Of a DNA stretch of 45,128 nucleotides, positions 1 through 7,435 are shown piece by piece (position 1 is the first letter of the stretch; each line of letters begins with the position of its first letter). The translations under genes and the position numbers were made by a program. The notes beneath the pieces are model-generated. The model made no database searches. It was not told the origin of the DNA and saw only the letters and a program-made list of their open reading frames with translations. Source of the DNA: Alphaproteobacteria bacterium (GTDB lineage: Bacteria > Pseudomonadota > Alphaproteobacteria > UBA828); the NCBI GenBank assembly GCA_011523425.1, contig WTGU01000002.1, positions 1 through 45,128 of the forward strand. The letters run 5' to 3'.

Positions 1-108
1 CTCGCCCTCGGGCCGTCCTTCGGCGTGAGCCTCGAAGGCGACCGCCGCGAGCGCCAGCACGGCAGTCCCGACCACGGCCTCATGCTGCGCGGCGCACTCC
101 GCTGGTAG
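1..108 (+). CDS. C-terminal end of a probable outer-membrane beta-barrel protein (partial)
   Basis: Frame 1 is open from the window edge to a TAG at 106-108, giving 35 residues that end in ...LMLRGALRW. Alternating hydrophobic and polar residues with a terminal aromatic (Trp) are typical of the last strand of outer-membrane beta-barrels such as autotransporter or porin-like proteins. It converges on radC. The family cannot be fixed from 35 residues; the beta-barrel reading is inferred from the C-terminal pattern only. Confidence 0.4.
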   Translation, partial: LALGPSFGVSLEGDRRERQHGSPDHGLMLRGALRW

Positions 109-156
109 GGCGAGCTACGCCGGGACTCTCTTCCGCGCGCACGCGACCTCGTTCCG

Positions 157-183
157 CGCCCGTGACCCTGGCGGGCACGGGCG
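157..183. terminator. Possible bidirectional terminator hairpin
   Basis: Perfect 8-bp inverted repeat (CGCCCGTG at 157-164, CACGGGCG at 176-183) with an 11-nt loop, between the convergent ends of the partial gene ending at 108 and radC ending at 202. It has no U-tract on either side, so termination is inferred from position only. Confidence 0.3.
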
Positions 184-201
184 ACCCGGGCGTGCGCGAC
201 G

Positions 202-888
202 TCACTCCGGCAGCAGGCCTGCCTCCCGCAGCGAGACGTGGCGGGAGCGGCCGATCACCAGATGGTCGTGCACGGTCACGCCGAGCGTGGCGCCCGCCTT
301 CGCGATCTCGGTGGTGAGCTCGATGTCGGCGCGGGACGGGCTGGGGTCGCCCGAGGGGTGGTTGTGCACGAGGATGATGGCGCTGGCGCCGAGCTCCAGC
401 GCGCGCTTGATCACCTCGCGCGGATAAAGCACCACGTGGTCGACGGTGCCCTGCTGCAGCTCCTCCTCCTCGATCAGCACGTTGCGGTTGTTGAGGAAGA
501 GCACGCGGAAATGCTCGGTCTCGCGGTGGCCGAGGCGCGCGGTGCAGTAGTCCACCACCGCCTGCCACGAGCTGAGGACGGGGCGGCCGATCATCGGCTC
601 CCTGAGCGCCCGCTCGACCAGCGCCTGGGAGAGCTTGAGCGTGTGGACCACGGCCTCGCCGGCGCCGTCGACCGTTGCCAGCGTCTCCCGCTCGGCGCCG
701 AGCACGGCGCCGATGCTGCCGAAGCGCTTGAGCAGCCGCTTGGCCAGCGGCTTGACGTCGCCTCGCGGCAGCGCGCGGAAGAGCAGCAGCTCGAGCAGCT
801 CGTAATCCGGCATCCCTTCGGCGCCCGCCTGGTCGAAGCGCGCGCGCAGGCGCTCGCGATGGCCGTGGAAATGTGGCTTGTCGGCCAT
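202..888 (-). CDS. radC: RadC family JAB/JAMM-domain protein
   Basis: 228 aa, the usual RadC length. The N-terminal UPF0758/HhH part (about residues 1-100, starting HGHRERLRARF) is followed by a JAB1/MPN-type metallo domain (about 105-226). The JAMM metal motif is complete: H175 and H177 in VHNHPSGDPSPSRAD with D188, plus E139-E142 upstream. RadC was once called a DNA-repair protein; its real biochemical role is unresolved. ATG start at 888. It lies 17 bp downstream of map on the same strand, so the two are probably co-transcribed. No defects are seen. Confidence 0.95.
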   Translation of the reverse strand: MADKPHFHGHRERLRARFDQAGAEGMPDYELLELLLFRALPRGDVKPLAKRLLKRFGSIGAVLGAERETLATVDGAGEAVVHTLKLSQALVERALREPMIGRPVLSSWQAVVDYCTARLGHRETEHFRVLFLNNRNVLIEEEELQQGTVDHVVLYPREVIKRALELGASAIILVHNHPSGDPSPSRADIELTTEIAKAGATLGVTVHDHLVIGRSRHVSLREAGLLPE

Positions 889-905
889 GGCGGCGGCCTC
901 GACCC

Positions 906-1757
906 TCAGCAGTCGTAGGGCGGTTTGGAGAGTCCGCGGGGCGAGAGGGTGAAGATCTCGTGGCCCTCCTCGGTCACCCCGATGGTGTGCTCGAACTGGG
1001 CCGAAAGCGAGCGGTCCTTGGTCACCGCGGTCCAGCCGTCCCTCAGCAGCTTCACCTGCCAGCCGCCGAGATTGATCATCGGCTCGACGGTGAAGAACAT
1101 GCCGGGCCGAAGCTCGATCCCGGTGCCGGGCTCGCCGTAGTGCAGCACGTTGGGCGCGTCGTGGAAGACCCGGCCGATGCCGTGGCCGCAGAAGTCGCGC
1201 ACCACGGCGCAGCGCTCGCCCTCGGCGTAGGCCTGGATGGCGTGGCCGATGTCGCCGAGCCGCGCGCCGGGCCTCACGGCCGCGATGCCGCGCATCATGG
1301 CCTCGTAGGTGATGTCGATCAGCCGGCGCGCCTTCACGCTCGGCTTGCCCACGTGGAACATGCGGCTGGTGTCTCCGTGCCAGCCGTCGAGGATCACGGT
1401 CACGTCGACGTTCACGATGTCGCCCTTCTGCAGGCGCTTGTCGCCGGGGATGCCGTGGCAGACCACGTGGTTCACGGACGTGCAGATCGATTTCGGAAAG
1501 CCGCGATAGCCGAGCGGGGCGGGCACCGCGTCGTGGGCGACGATGTAGTCGTGGCAGAAGGCGTCGAGATCGCCGGTGCTGACGCCGGGCCGCACCTCGG
1601 GCGTCAGCGCGTCGAGCACCTCCGCCGCCAGCCGCCCGGCCCGGCGCATCGCCTCGAACCCCTCGGGCCCGTGCGTCTTGACGCTCCGCTCGATGACCTG
1701 AGCGCCACTGGCAGCGCCGGAGAGGGGCTGCGGCGTGGCGTCGACGCCTGTGGACAC
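906..1757 (-). CDS. map: Type I methionine aminopeptidase
   Basis: 283 aa. Removes the initiator methionine from nascent proteins in the cytosol. All five metal ligands of the pita-bread fold are visible: D118, D129, H192 (GHGIG), E225 (TVEPMI) and E256 (QFEHT), plus H101 (HGIPGD) in the substrate pocket. The start is GTG at 1757 with a GAGG-type ribosome site a few bases upstream. This gives about 25 residues before the conserved core, slightly longer than the short E. coli form; an internal start cannot be excluded. Next gene on the strand is radC. Confidence 0.95.
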   Translation of the reverse strand: MSTGVDATPQPLSGAASGAQVIERSVKTHGPEGFEAMRRAGRLAAEVLDALTPEVRPGVSTGDLDAFCHDYIVAHDAVPAPLGYRGFPKSICTSVNHVVCHGIPGDKRLQKGDIVNVDVTVILDGWHGDTSRMFHVGKPSVKARRLIDITYEAMMRGIAAVRPGARLGDIGHAIQAYAEGERCAVVRDFCGHGIGRVFHDAPNVLHYGEPGTGIELRPGMFFTVEPMINLGGWQVKLLRDGWTAVTKDRSLSAQFEHTIGVTEEGHEIFTLSPRGLSKPPYDC

Positions 1758-1862
1758 GGCCGACCTCGCTTGCTTACGCCAAACGGCGGCCCGGTGTCGA
1801 AGAGGGTAGGGCCGCCGCCCACAATCTAGCCCCTATCGCGCCCCGTTCAATAGACGCGCCGC

Positions 1863-2567
1863 TCAGGCCGGATCGTCGATCGGGAGCGGGCGGTCCACGG
1901 CGATGCCGTCTGGACTGAGCCGGCAGGCGTAGGCGAGCGCCTCCACGCCGCCGGCGCGGGCCTGGGCGAAGGCGGCGGCATAGGCCGGGTCGATGTCGGC
2001 CGCGAGCGCGAAACGCGCGCAGTCCGCGCGCTGGACGATGTAGAGCATCACCGCGCGCCCGCCGCCCTCGGCCACCGCCGCCAGCTCATGCAGGTGCTTC
2101 GTGCCGCGCGCGGTCACGCTGTCGGGGAACGCCGCGACCGGGCCGCGCTTCAGGTGGACGTTCTTGACCTCGACGTAGCAGGGCGGGCGCGCCGCTGCCT
2201 CCAGCAGCAGGTCCACGCGCGAGCCGGCACCGTAGGCGACCTCGCGGCGCATGCCGTCGTAGCCGGCGAGCGCCGGAATCGCCTCGGCCGCGATCGCCTC
2301 GGCGGCAAGGCGGTTGGGCCAGCCGGTGTTGACCCCCACCAGCCCGCCCTCGGCCCGCACCAGCTCCCAGCTCCAGGCGAGCTTGCGTTTCGGGCTTGCG
2401 GCGGGCGAGAGCCAGGTCTCGAGCCCTTCGTCCACGAGCCCCGTCATCGCGCCGGGGTTGGCGACGTGGGCGGTGACGGCGGTGCCGTCATCGAGGCGGT
2501 GATCGCTGAGGAAGCGCTTGTAGCGCCTGACCAGCGTCGCCCGCCGCAGCGGCAGGGGGAACTGCAT
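1863..2567 (-). CDS. sfsA: Sugar fermentation stimulation protein homologue SfsA
   Basis: 234 aa, normal for SfsA. Shows the N-terminal OB-like part (RRATLVRRYKRFLSD, then HVANPGAMTGL) and the C-terminal nuclease-like core with D-x-n-E-V-K (SRVDLLLE ... CYVEVKNVHLK) and the PDSVTARGTKHL block near residues 145-160. The E. coli protein was linked to maltose metabolism and DNA binding; the molecular function is not established. Start ATG at 2567 with GAGACGGG immediately upstream. It is divergent from the molybdopterin-binding gene across a 138-bp gap that must hold both promoters. Confidence 0.93.
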   Translation of the reverse strand: MQFPLPLRRATLVRRYKRFLSDHRLDDGTAVTAHVANPGAMTGLVDEGLETWLSPAASPKRKLAWSWELVRAEGGLVGVNTGWPNRLAAEAIAAEAIPALAGYDGMRREVAYGAGSRVDLLLEAAARPPCYVEVKNVHLKRGPVAAFPDSVTARGTKHLHELAAVAEGGGRAVMLYIVQRADCARFALAADIDPAYAAAFAQARAGGVEALAYACRLSPDGIAVDRPLPIDDPA

Positions 2568-2705
2568 CCCGTCTCATAGGCCGCGCCCCGGCCTCGGCTC
2601 AAGGGGCGCGGCAGCATCGGGCCATGGCCGCCGGGCGCGCGCCGCTCTATGCTCTGCGCCGCTCTCTGCCCCCCGCACGCGCACCCACGAGCGAGCACCA
2701 GCGCC

Positions 2706-3482
2706 ATGCCCGAGCCCGTCGTCACCGCCGCCGTCATCGTCATCGGCAACGAGATCCTCTCGGGCCGCACCAAGGACGTGAACGTGGCCTATCTCGCCCG
2801 CCAGCTCACGGCGCTCGGCATCGTGCTGGCGGAGGTCCGCATGGTGCGGGACGACGAGCGCGCCATCATCGCCGCCGTGAACGCCCTTCGCGCGCAGCAC
2901 GACTACGTGTTCACCACCGGGGGCATCGGCCCCACCCACGACGACATCACCTGCGAGGCGGTGGCCCGGGCCTTCGGCCTTCCCTACCGGATCAACCCGG
3001 AGGCGGAGCGCATCCTCGTGGACTTCTACCGGGACACCGGGCGCGAGCTGAACGAGGCGCGGATGCGCATGGCCCACACGCCGGAAGGGGCGACGCTCAT
3101 CGACAACCCGGTGAGCCGGGCGCCGGGTTTTCGGGTCGAGAACGTCCACGTGCTGGCCGGCATTCCGGCGGTGATGCGGGCCATGTTCGAGAGCGTGGCG
3201 CCGACGCTGAAGGGCGGGCGCACGGTCAAGTCGCGCGAGGTCGCGGTGCTGCTCGGCGAGGGCGACGTGGCGGCCCGGCTCGAGGGCCTGCAGGAGCGCT
3301 ATCCGGCGCTGGAGATCGGCAGCTACCCCTTCGTCCGCGACGGCAGCTTCGGCACCACGCTGGTGCTGCGCGGCACCGACGAGGCGGAGATCGACAGTGC
3401 CGCGGGCGAGCTCTGCACCATCCTGCGCGAACTCGGCGGCGAGCCGGAATCCCCGCCGGCGCCGCCCGCGCCCGTGGGCTGA
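2706..3482 (+). CDS. Molybdopterin-binding domain protein (CinA N-terminal / MoaB-MogA-like)
   Basis: 258 aa from ATG 2706. Contains the MoCF-biosynthesis fold: VIGNEILSGRTKD near the N-terminus, then TTGGIGPTHDDIT and NPVSRAPGF. It lacks the C-terminal nicotinamide-nucleotide amidase (PncC) domain of full-length CinA, as is usual for the standalone alphaproteobacterial form. Family members bind molybdopterin or act as ADP-ribose pyrophosphatases (COG1058); which applies here is unknown. A longer reading from 2649 exists, but MPEPVVTAAVIVIGNE fits the family start. The tRNA-Leu gene follows 105 bp downstream. Confidence 0.88.
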   Translation: MPEPVVTAAVIVIGNEILSGRTKDVNVAYLARQLTALGIVLAEVRMVRDDERAIIAAVNALRAQHDYVFTTGGIGPTHDDITCEAVARAFGLPYRINPEAERILVDFYRDTGRELNEARMRMAHTPEGATLIDNPVSRAPGFRVENVHVLAGIPAVMRAMFESVAPTLKGGRTVKSREVAVLLGEGDVAARLEGLQERYPALEIGSYPFVRDGSFGTTLVLRGTDEAEIDSAAGELCTILRELGGEPESPPAPPAPVG

Positions 3483-3587
3483 GTCGCGGTCCGGGCGTTC
3501 GTTTCGCCCGAGGTGCGCCGCCGGCGCTTGCCGCAGGCCCGCTCCCTTCCTATCGTGCGCCGTCGAACGCGACGTGCCGCGATCGCA

Positions 3588-3675
3588 GCCCGCGTGGCGG
3601 AATTGGCAGACGCAACGGACTTAAAATCCGTTGGCCCTATGGGCCGTCCCGGTTCGAGTCCGGGCGCGGGCACCA
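3588..3675 (+). tRNA. tRNA-Leu (anticodon TAA), island attachment site
   Basis: 88 nt including an encoded CCA. The 7-bp acceptor stem pairs GCCCGCG (3588-3594) with CGCGGGC (3665-3671), followed by A and CCA. The anticodon arm is ACGGA-CTTAAAA-TCCGT, so the anticodon is TAA. The long variable arm GGCCC-TAT-GGGCC pairs perfectly, as expected for a class II tRNA, and the T-loop GGTTCGAGTCC is normal. The 3' portion from 3620 onward is repeated at 36460-36516, marking this gene as the integration target. Confidence 0.96.
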
Positions 3676-3676
3676 A
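3620..3676 (+). repeat. attL: tRNA-Leu 3'-end repeat, left copy
   Basis: 57 bp from the anticodon-loop base C at 3620 through CACCAA at 3676. It matches 36460-36516 at 55 of 57 positions; the differences lie in the variable arm. Similarity continues weakly for another 11-12 bp (GATCAA is shared). This copy completes the functional tRNA. Confidence 0.9.
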
Positions 3677-3733
3677 CAAGATCAATGGGTTATGGAGCGG
3701 GCGCCGGGTAAGGGCAGGAAGGCGCGACGGGCG

Positions 3734-3752
3734 TATCAGTACTGTGTCAGTA
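3734..3752 (+). promoter_or_regulatory. Candidate integrase arm-type sites, left end
   Basis: Two direct repeats, TATCAGTA (3734-3741) and TGTCAGTA (3745-3752), start 11 bp apart and lie 58-76 bp inside attL. The same octamer with the same 11-bp period occurs inside the right end (36311-36329). The 320-bp stretch 3677-3998 holds nothing else recognisable. Assignment as integrase arm sites is inferred from position and symmetry. Confidence 0.5.
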
Positions 3753-3998
3753 TTCGGCCGCGAATCGGCGCCACCCGTGTCGGGAGCGGCAGTCGCCGTC
3801 AATCGAGCGACCGAAGGGTGACGACCAGCGTCGGCATGTGACCCCATGGCATCCGACGGTCAGCGCACCGCCACGCCGATTGGCGTCCGATCGGCGCCCT
3901 GAACAGCACATCGATCCGAAGAGGCAAGTGCGGTTACGGCGATTGGATCGTCCGCATGAACGCTTGCGCTCCCGCTTTCGCTCGACCACAAGGCGTCC

Positions 3999-6900
3999 AT
4001 GGCGGGAACAGTCGAAAAGCTGAGGGCTGCGGTCGAGGCCTACTTCGACGAGCTGGGGAAGGTCCGCGCGTCGGGCGGGGGCACGGGGGAGCTTTCCTAC
4101 TATCCCGCGCTGGAGAAGCTGCTCGGCGCCGTGGGCGGCTCCCTGAAACCGAAGGTGTTTCCGGTCAGCAACCTGGCGGACCAGGGCGCGGGCCATCCCG
4201 ACTTCGGCCTCTACGCAGCCAAGCAGGTCCGGAAGGGCCAGCCGTCCGAAGGCCAGATGCCGGAGCGCGGCGTGGTCGAGGTCAAGCCCGCCGCCGACGA
4301 TGCCTGGCTCACGGCGGCCGGCGATCAAGTGAGCCGCTACTGGAAGCAGTACCGGCTGGTTCTGGTGACCAACTTCCGTGACTTCGTGCTGGTCGGCGAG
4401 GATGCGGCGGGTCGGCCAGCGAAGCTCGAAACCTTCCGGCTGACAGACAGCGCAGACCAGTTTTGGCGGAACGTGGAGAAGCCCCGCGTCTTCGCCCGCA
4501 CGGCCGGCGCGGGCCTCGTCGAGTATCTCGCCCGCGCGCTGTCGCACCGTGCTGCGCTCGCAGAGCCGAAGGACTTGGCGTGGTTGCTCGCTTCCTACGC
4601 TCGCGACGGGCTGGCGCGGGTCGAGGCGGCGGGGGATGCGCCCTCGCTCAAGGCGGTGCGGTCGGCGCTGGAGGAGGCGCTGGGCGTCCGCTTCGAGGGC
4701 GAGAAGGGCGCGCGCTTCTTCCATTCGACGCTGGTGCAGACGCTGTTCTACGGCGTCTTCTCCGCCTGGGTGCTCTGGGCACGGCAGACACCGCCGCCAG
4801 CGGGTGCGTTCGATTGGCGCACGGCGGTCTGGCATCTGCGCGCGCCGGTGTTGCGGGCGCTGTTCCAGCAACTGTCCGATCCAGGGCGCCTGCAACCGCT
4901 TGGCCTGATCGAGGTGCTGGACTGGACCGCCGCCGCGCTCGACCGGGTGGACCGGGCCACGTTCTTCTCGCGCTTCGCCGAGGGCGAGGCGGTGCCCTAC
5001 TTCTACGAGCCCTTCCTGGAGGCCTTTGATCCCCAACTGCGCAAGCAGCTCGGGGTCTGGTACACGCCGACAGAGGTGGTCCGCTACATGGTCGCCCGCG
5101 TGGACAGGGCGCTGAAGGACGACCTGGACATCCCCGAGGGCCTGGCGGCGGAGAACGTCTACGTGCTCGACCCGTGCTGCGGTACCGGGGCCTATATCGC
5201 CGAAGTGCTGCGCCGAATCGCCGCCAATCTCGAGGGCCAAGGGCTCGGCGCGCTCGCCGGCGCGCGGGTGAAGCAAGCCGCGACGACGCGTGTGTTCGGA
5301 TTCGAGATCATGCCGGCGCCCTTCGTCGTCGCGCACCTACAGGTCGGGCTGACGATGCAGGACCTCGACGCGCCGCTCGCCGACGACGGGGCGGAGCGCG
5401 CCGGCATCTTCCTCACCAACGCGCTGACCGGCTGGGAGCCGCGCACCACCAAGCCGCTGCCCTTCCCGGAACTTGAGGAGGAGCGCGACCGGGCGGAACG
5501 CGTGAAACAGGACACGCCGATCCTCGTGATCCTCGGCAACCCGCCTTACAACGCTTTTGCCGGTGTAGAGATCGACGAAGAGCGAGAATTATTCGAAGCC
5601 TACCGCAAGACACGCAGAGTATCGCTTCATGAGAGCAAAGGGTTGGTTGACCTTTACGTTCGATTTTTCCGCATGGCCGAGAGACGCATCGCGGAGAAGA
5701 CAGGGCAAGGGGTGATCTGCTTTATCTCCAACTATTCCTGGCTCGATGGCCTGTCTTTCGCAGGAATGCGGGAGAGATACCTTGAGGCGTTCGACGCGAT
5801 CCGGATCGACTGCCTGAACGGCGACAAGTACAAGACCGGCAAGGTTGCGCCCGACGGCTCACCCGACCCCAGCATCTTCTCGACCGAGGGCGATCCGGTC
5901 GGCATCCAGGTCGGTACCGCCATCGCGACCCTGGTGCGCAAGGCTGATCATATGCCTGCCGAGAGAGTGGACTTCCGACATTTGTGGGGTCAGTCCAAGC
6001 ACGCGGATCTGATGGAAACGGCCGAAGCGAAAGCAGAGGCGCTCTACGAGGGGATTGCGCCGGTCCTGCCTCTCGGCCTGCCCTTCGTGCGGACGGCGGT
6101 AGGCACAGACTGGTTCGCTTGGCCACCGTTACCAGACCTATTCCCAGTGTCGTTTCCGGGGGCCAAGACGAACCGGGATTCGTTCCTTGTGGATATTGAC
6201 CTTGACCGACTCAAAGTACGAATTGGCGATTACTTTGAAGGGAGTTTGACTCACGACGAGATTGCCCGCCGCTATCCAGTAATCATGAAAGCCGCGCGGC
6301 ATTTTGACGCACGGTCAATACGAAAAACGTTACTTGCACGTGGTGGTCCAGACAACACCGGATTCATTCGCTTTTCGTACCGGCCGTACGATAACCGTTG
6401 GCTGTATTGGGAAGAAGAAACGAAGTTACTCAACGACAAACGTGCCGAATATAGGCCTCATGTGTTCGATGACAATTTGTGGTTATCTGCTGCTCAGCAT
6501 CTCCGAAAGGGTGCAGAAGAACCCCAAGCTTGTTTCGCGAAACACTTTGCCTGTCTCCACTTGATCGAACGGTCAGCTTTGATGTTTCCCGCATGGCTTC
6601 GAGATGACGCCTTGGGGCACGACGAAAGCGGAGATCGCCGCGCCAACCTCTCGGCCTCGGCGCAACGCTACCTCGACCGTCTGGGCCTCGGCGTGGAAGA
6701 CCTGTTCCACCACGTTCTCGCCACGCTTCACGATCCTGCCTATCGCGCGGCCAATGCCGGGGCGCTGCGCATGGAATGGCCGCGCATCCCGCTGCCGGGC
6801 TGGCCCGATGGTGAGGCCGAGGGCGCGGCCAACTCTCTCGCCCGGTCGGCGGCGCGCGGCCGGGAGCTCGCAGCGCTGCTCGATCCCGACACCCCCGTGC

Positions 6901-7361
6901 CCGGCGTGACGCAGGCGCCGCTTCGGCCGGAGATCGCCGCTATCGCCGTCCCCGCAACGACCGGCGGCCGCAACATGGCGGGCGACGATTTCGCGGTCAC
7001 TGCGGGTTGGGGCCACCACGGCCAGGGCGACGCCGTGATGCCCGGTCAGGGCCGCGCCGTCGAACGCGCCTTTACGCCCGAAGAACGTGCGGCGATGGGC
7101 GAGACGCTTCCCATCCTTGGCGATGCGACTGTGGACGTCCACCTCAACGGCGACGCCTTCTGGCGCAACGTCCCCGCCGCCGTCTGGACCTACAAGCTCG
7201 GCGGCTACCAGGTGCTCAAGAAATGGCTCTCCTACCGCGAGCGCCCCATTCTCGGGCGCGCGTTGCGGGCCGAAGAGGTGCAGCACTTCACCGATACCGC
7301 CCGGCGGATCGCCGCAATTATCAGCCTCACACACTCCGCCGACGGCGGCTTCTCTCCCTGA
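3999..7361 (+). CDS. Single-polypeptide restriction-modification enzyme, Type ISP / IIG-like
   Basis: 1120 aa. The N-terminus has a PD-(D/E)xK nuclease signature (P67-D68 in GHPDFG, then E94-V-K96 in VVEVKP). The adenine-N6 methyltransferase core shows GVWYTP (352-357), SAM motif I DPCCGTG (391-397) and catalytic NPPY (514-517). The C-terminal part, with its YKLGGYQVLKKWLSYRE block, matches the Type ISP (LlaBIII-like) specificity region. There is no SF2 helicase, so it is shorter than classical ISP enzymes (about 1500 aa). It is a one-protein defence system that both methylates and cuts. Base composition drops visibly between about 5570 and 6590, the putative target-recognition region. ATG 3999 has no strong ribosome site. 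It is the first island gene. Confidence 0.85.
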   Translation: MAGTVEKLRAAVEAYFDELGKVRASGGGTGELSYYPALEKLLGAVGGSLKPKVFPVSNLADQGAGHPDFGLYAAKQVRKGQPSEGQMPERGVVEVKPAADDAWLTAAGDQVSRYWKQYRLVLVTNFRDFVLVGEDAAGRPAKLETFRLTDSADQFWRNVEKPRVFARTAGAGLVEYLARALSHRAALAEPKDLAWLLASYARDGLARVEAAGDAPSLKAVRSALEEALGVRFEGEKGARFFHSTLVQTLFYGVFSAWVLWARQTPPPAGAFDWRTAVWHLRAPVLRALFQQLSDPGRLQPLGLIEVLDWTAAALDRVDRATFFSRFAEGEAVPYFYEPFLEAFDPQLRKQLGVWYTPTEVVRYMVARVDRALKDDLDIPEGLAAENVYVLDPCCGTGAYIAEVLRRIAANLEGQGLGALAGARVKQAATTRVFGFEIMPAPFVVAHLQVGLTMQDLDAPLADDGAERAGIFLTNALTGWEPRTTKPLPFPELEEERDRAERVKQDTPILVILGNPPYNAFAGVEIDEERELFEAYRKTRRVSLHESKGLVDLYVRFFRMAERRIAEKTGQGVICFISNYSWLDGLSFAGMRERYLEAFDAIRIDCLNGDKYKTGKVAPDGSPDPSIFSTEGDPVGIQVGTAIATLVRKADHMPAERVDFRHLWGQSKHADLMETAEAKAEALYEGIAPVLPLGLPFVRTAVGTDWFAWPPLPDLFPVSFPGAKTNRDSFLVDIDLDRLKVRIGDYFEGSLTHDEIARRYPVIMKAARHFDARSIRKTLLARGGPDNTGFIRFSYRPYDNRWLYWEEETKLLNDKRAEYRPHVFDDNLWLSAAQHLRKGAEEPQACFAKHFACLHLIERSALMFPAWLRDDALGHDESGDRRANLSASAQRYLDRLGLGVEDLFHHVLATLHDPAYRAANAGALRMEWPRIPLPGWPDGEAEGAANSLARSAARGRELAALLDPDTPVPGVTQAPLRPEIAAIAVPATTGGRNMAGDDFAVTAGWGHHGQGDAVMPGQGRAVERAFTPEERAAMGETLPILGDATVDVHLNGDAFWRNVPAAVWTYKLGGYQVLKKWLSYRERPILGRALRAEEVQHFTDTARRIAAIISLTHSADGGFSP

Positions 7362-7435
7362 TTCAACCCGAGTTCGAAAGCAACGGTGAAAGTGAAGGTC
7401 AAGCTCGGTCCAGCCACAGCGCCCAGAGTCGGCGG

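Noticed and set aside
3747-5336. 529-codon minus-strand open frame over the left island end
   Set aside because: Overlaps the restriction gene in antisense and shows no motif; low-complexity composition.
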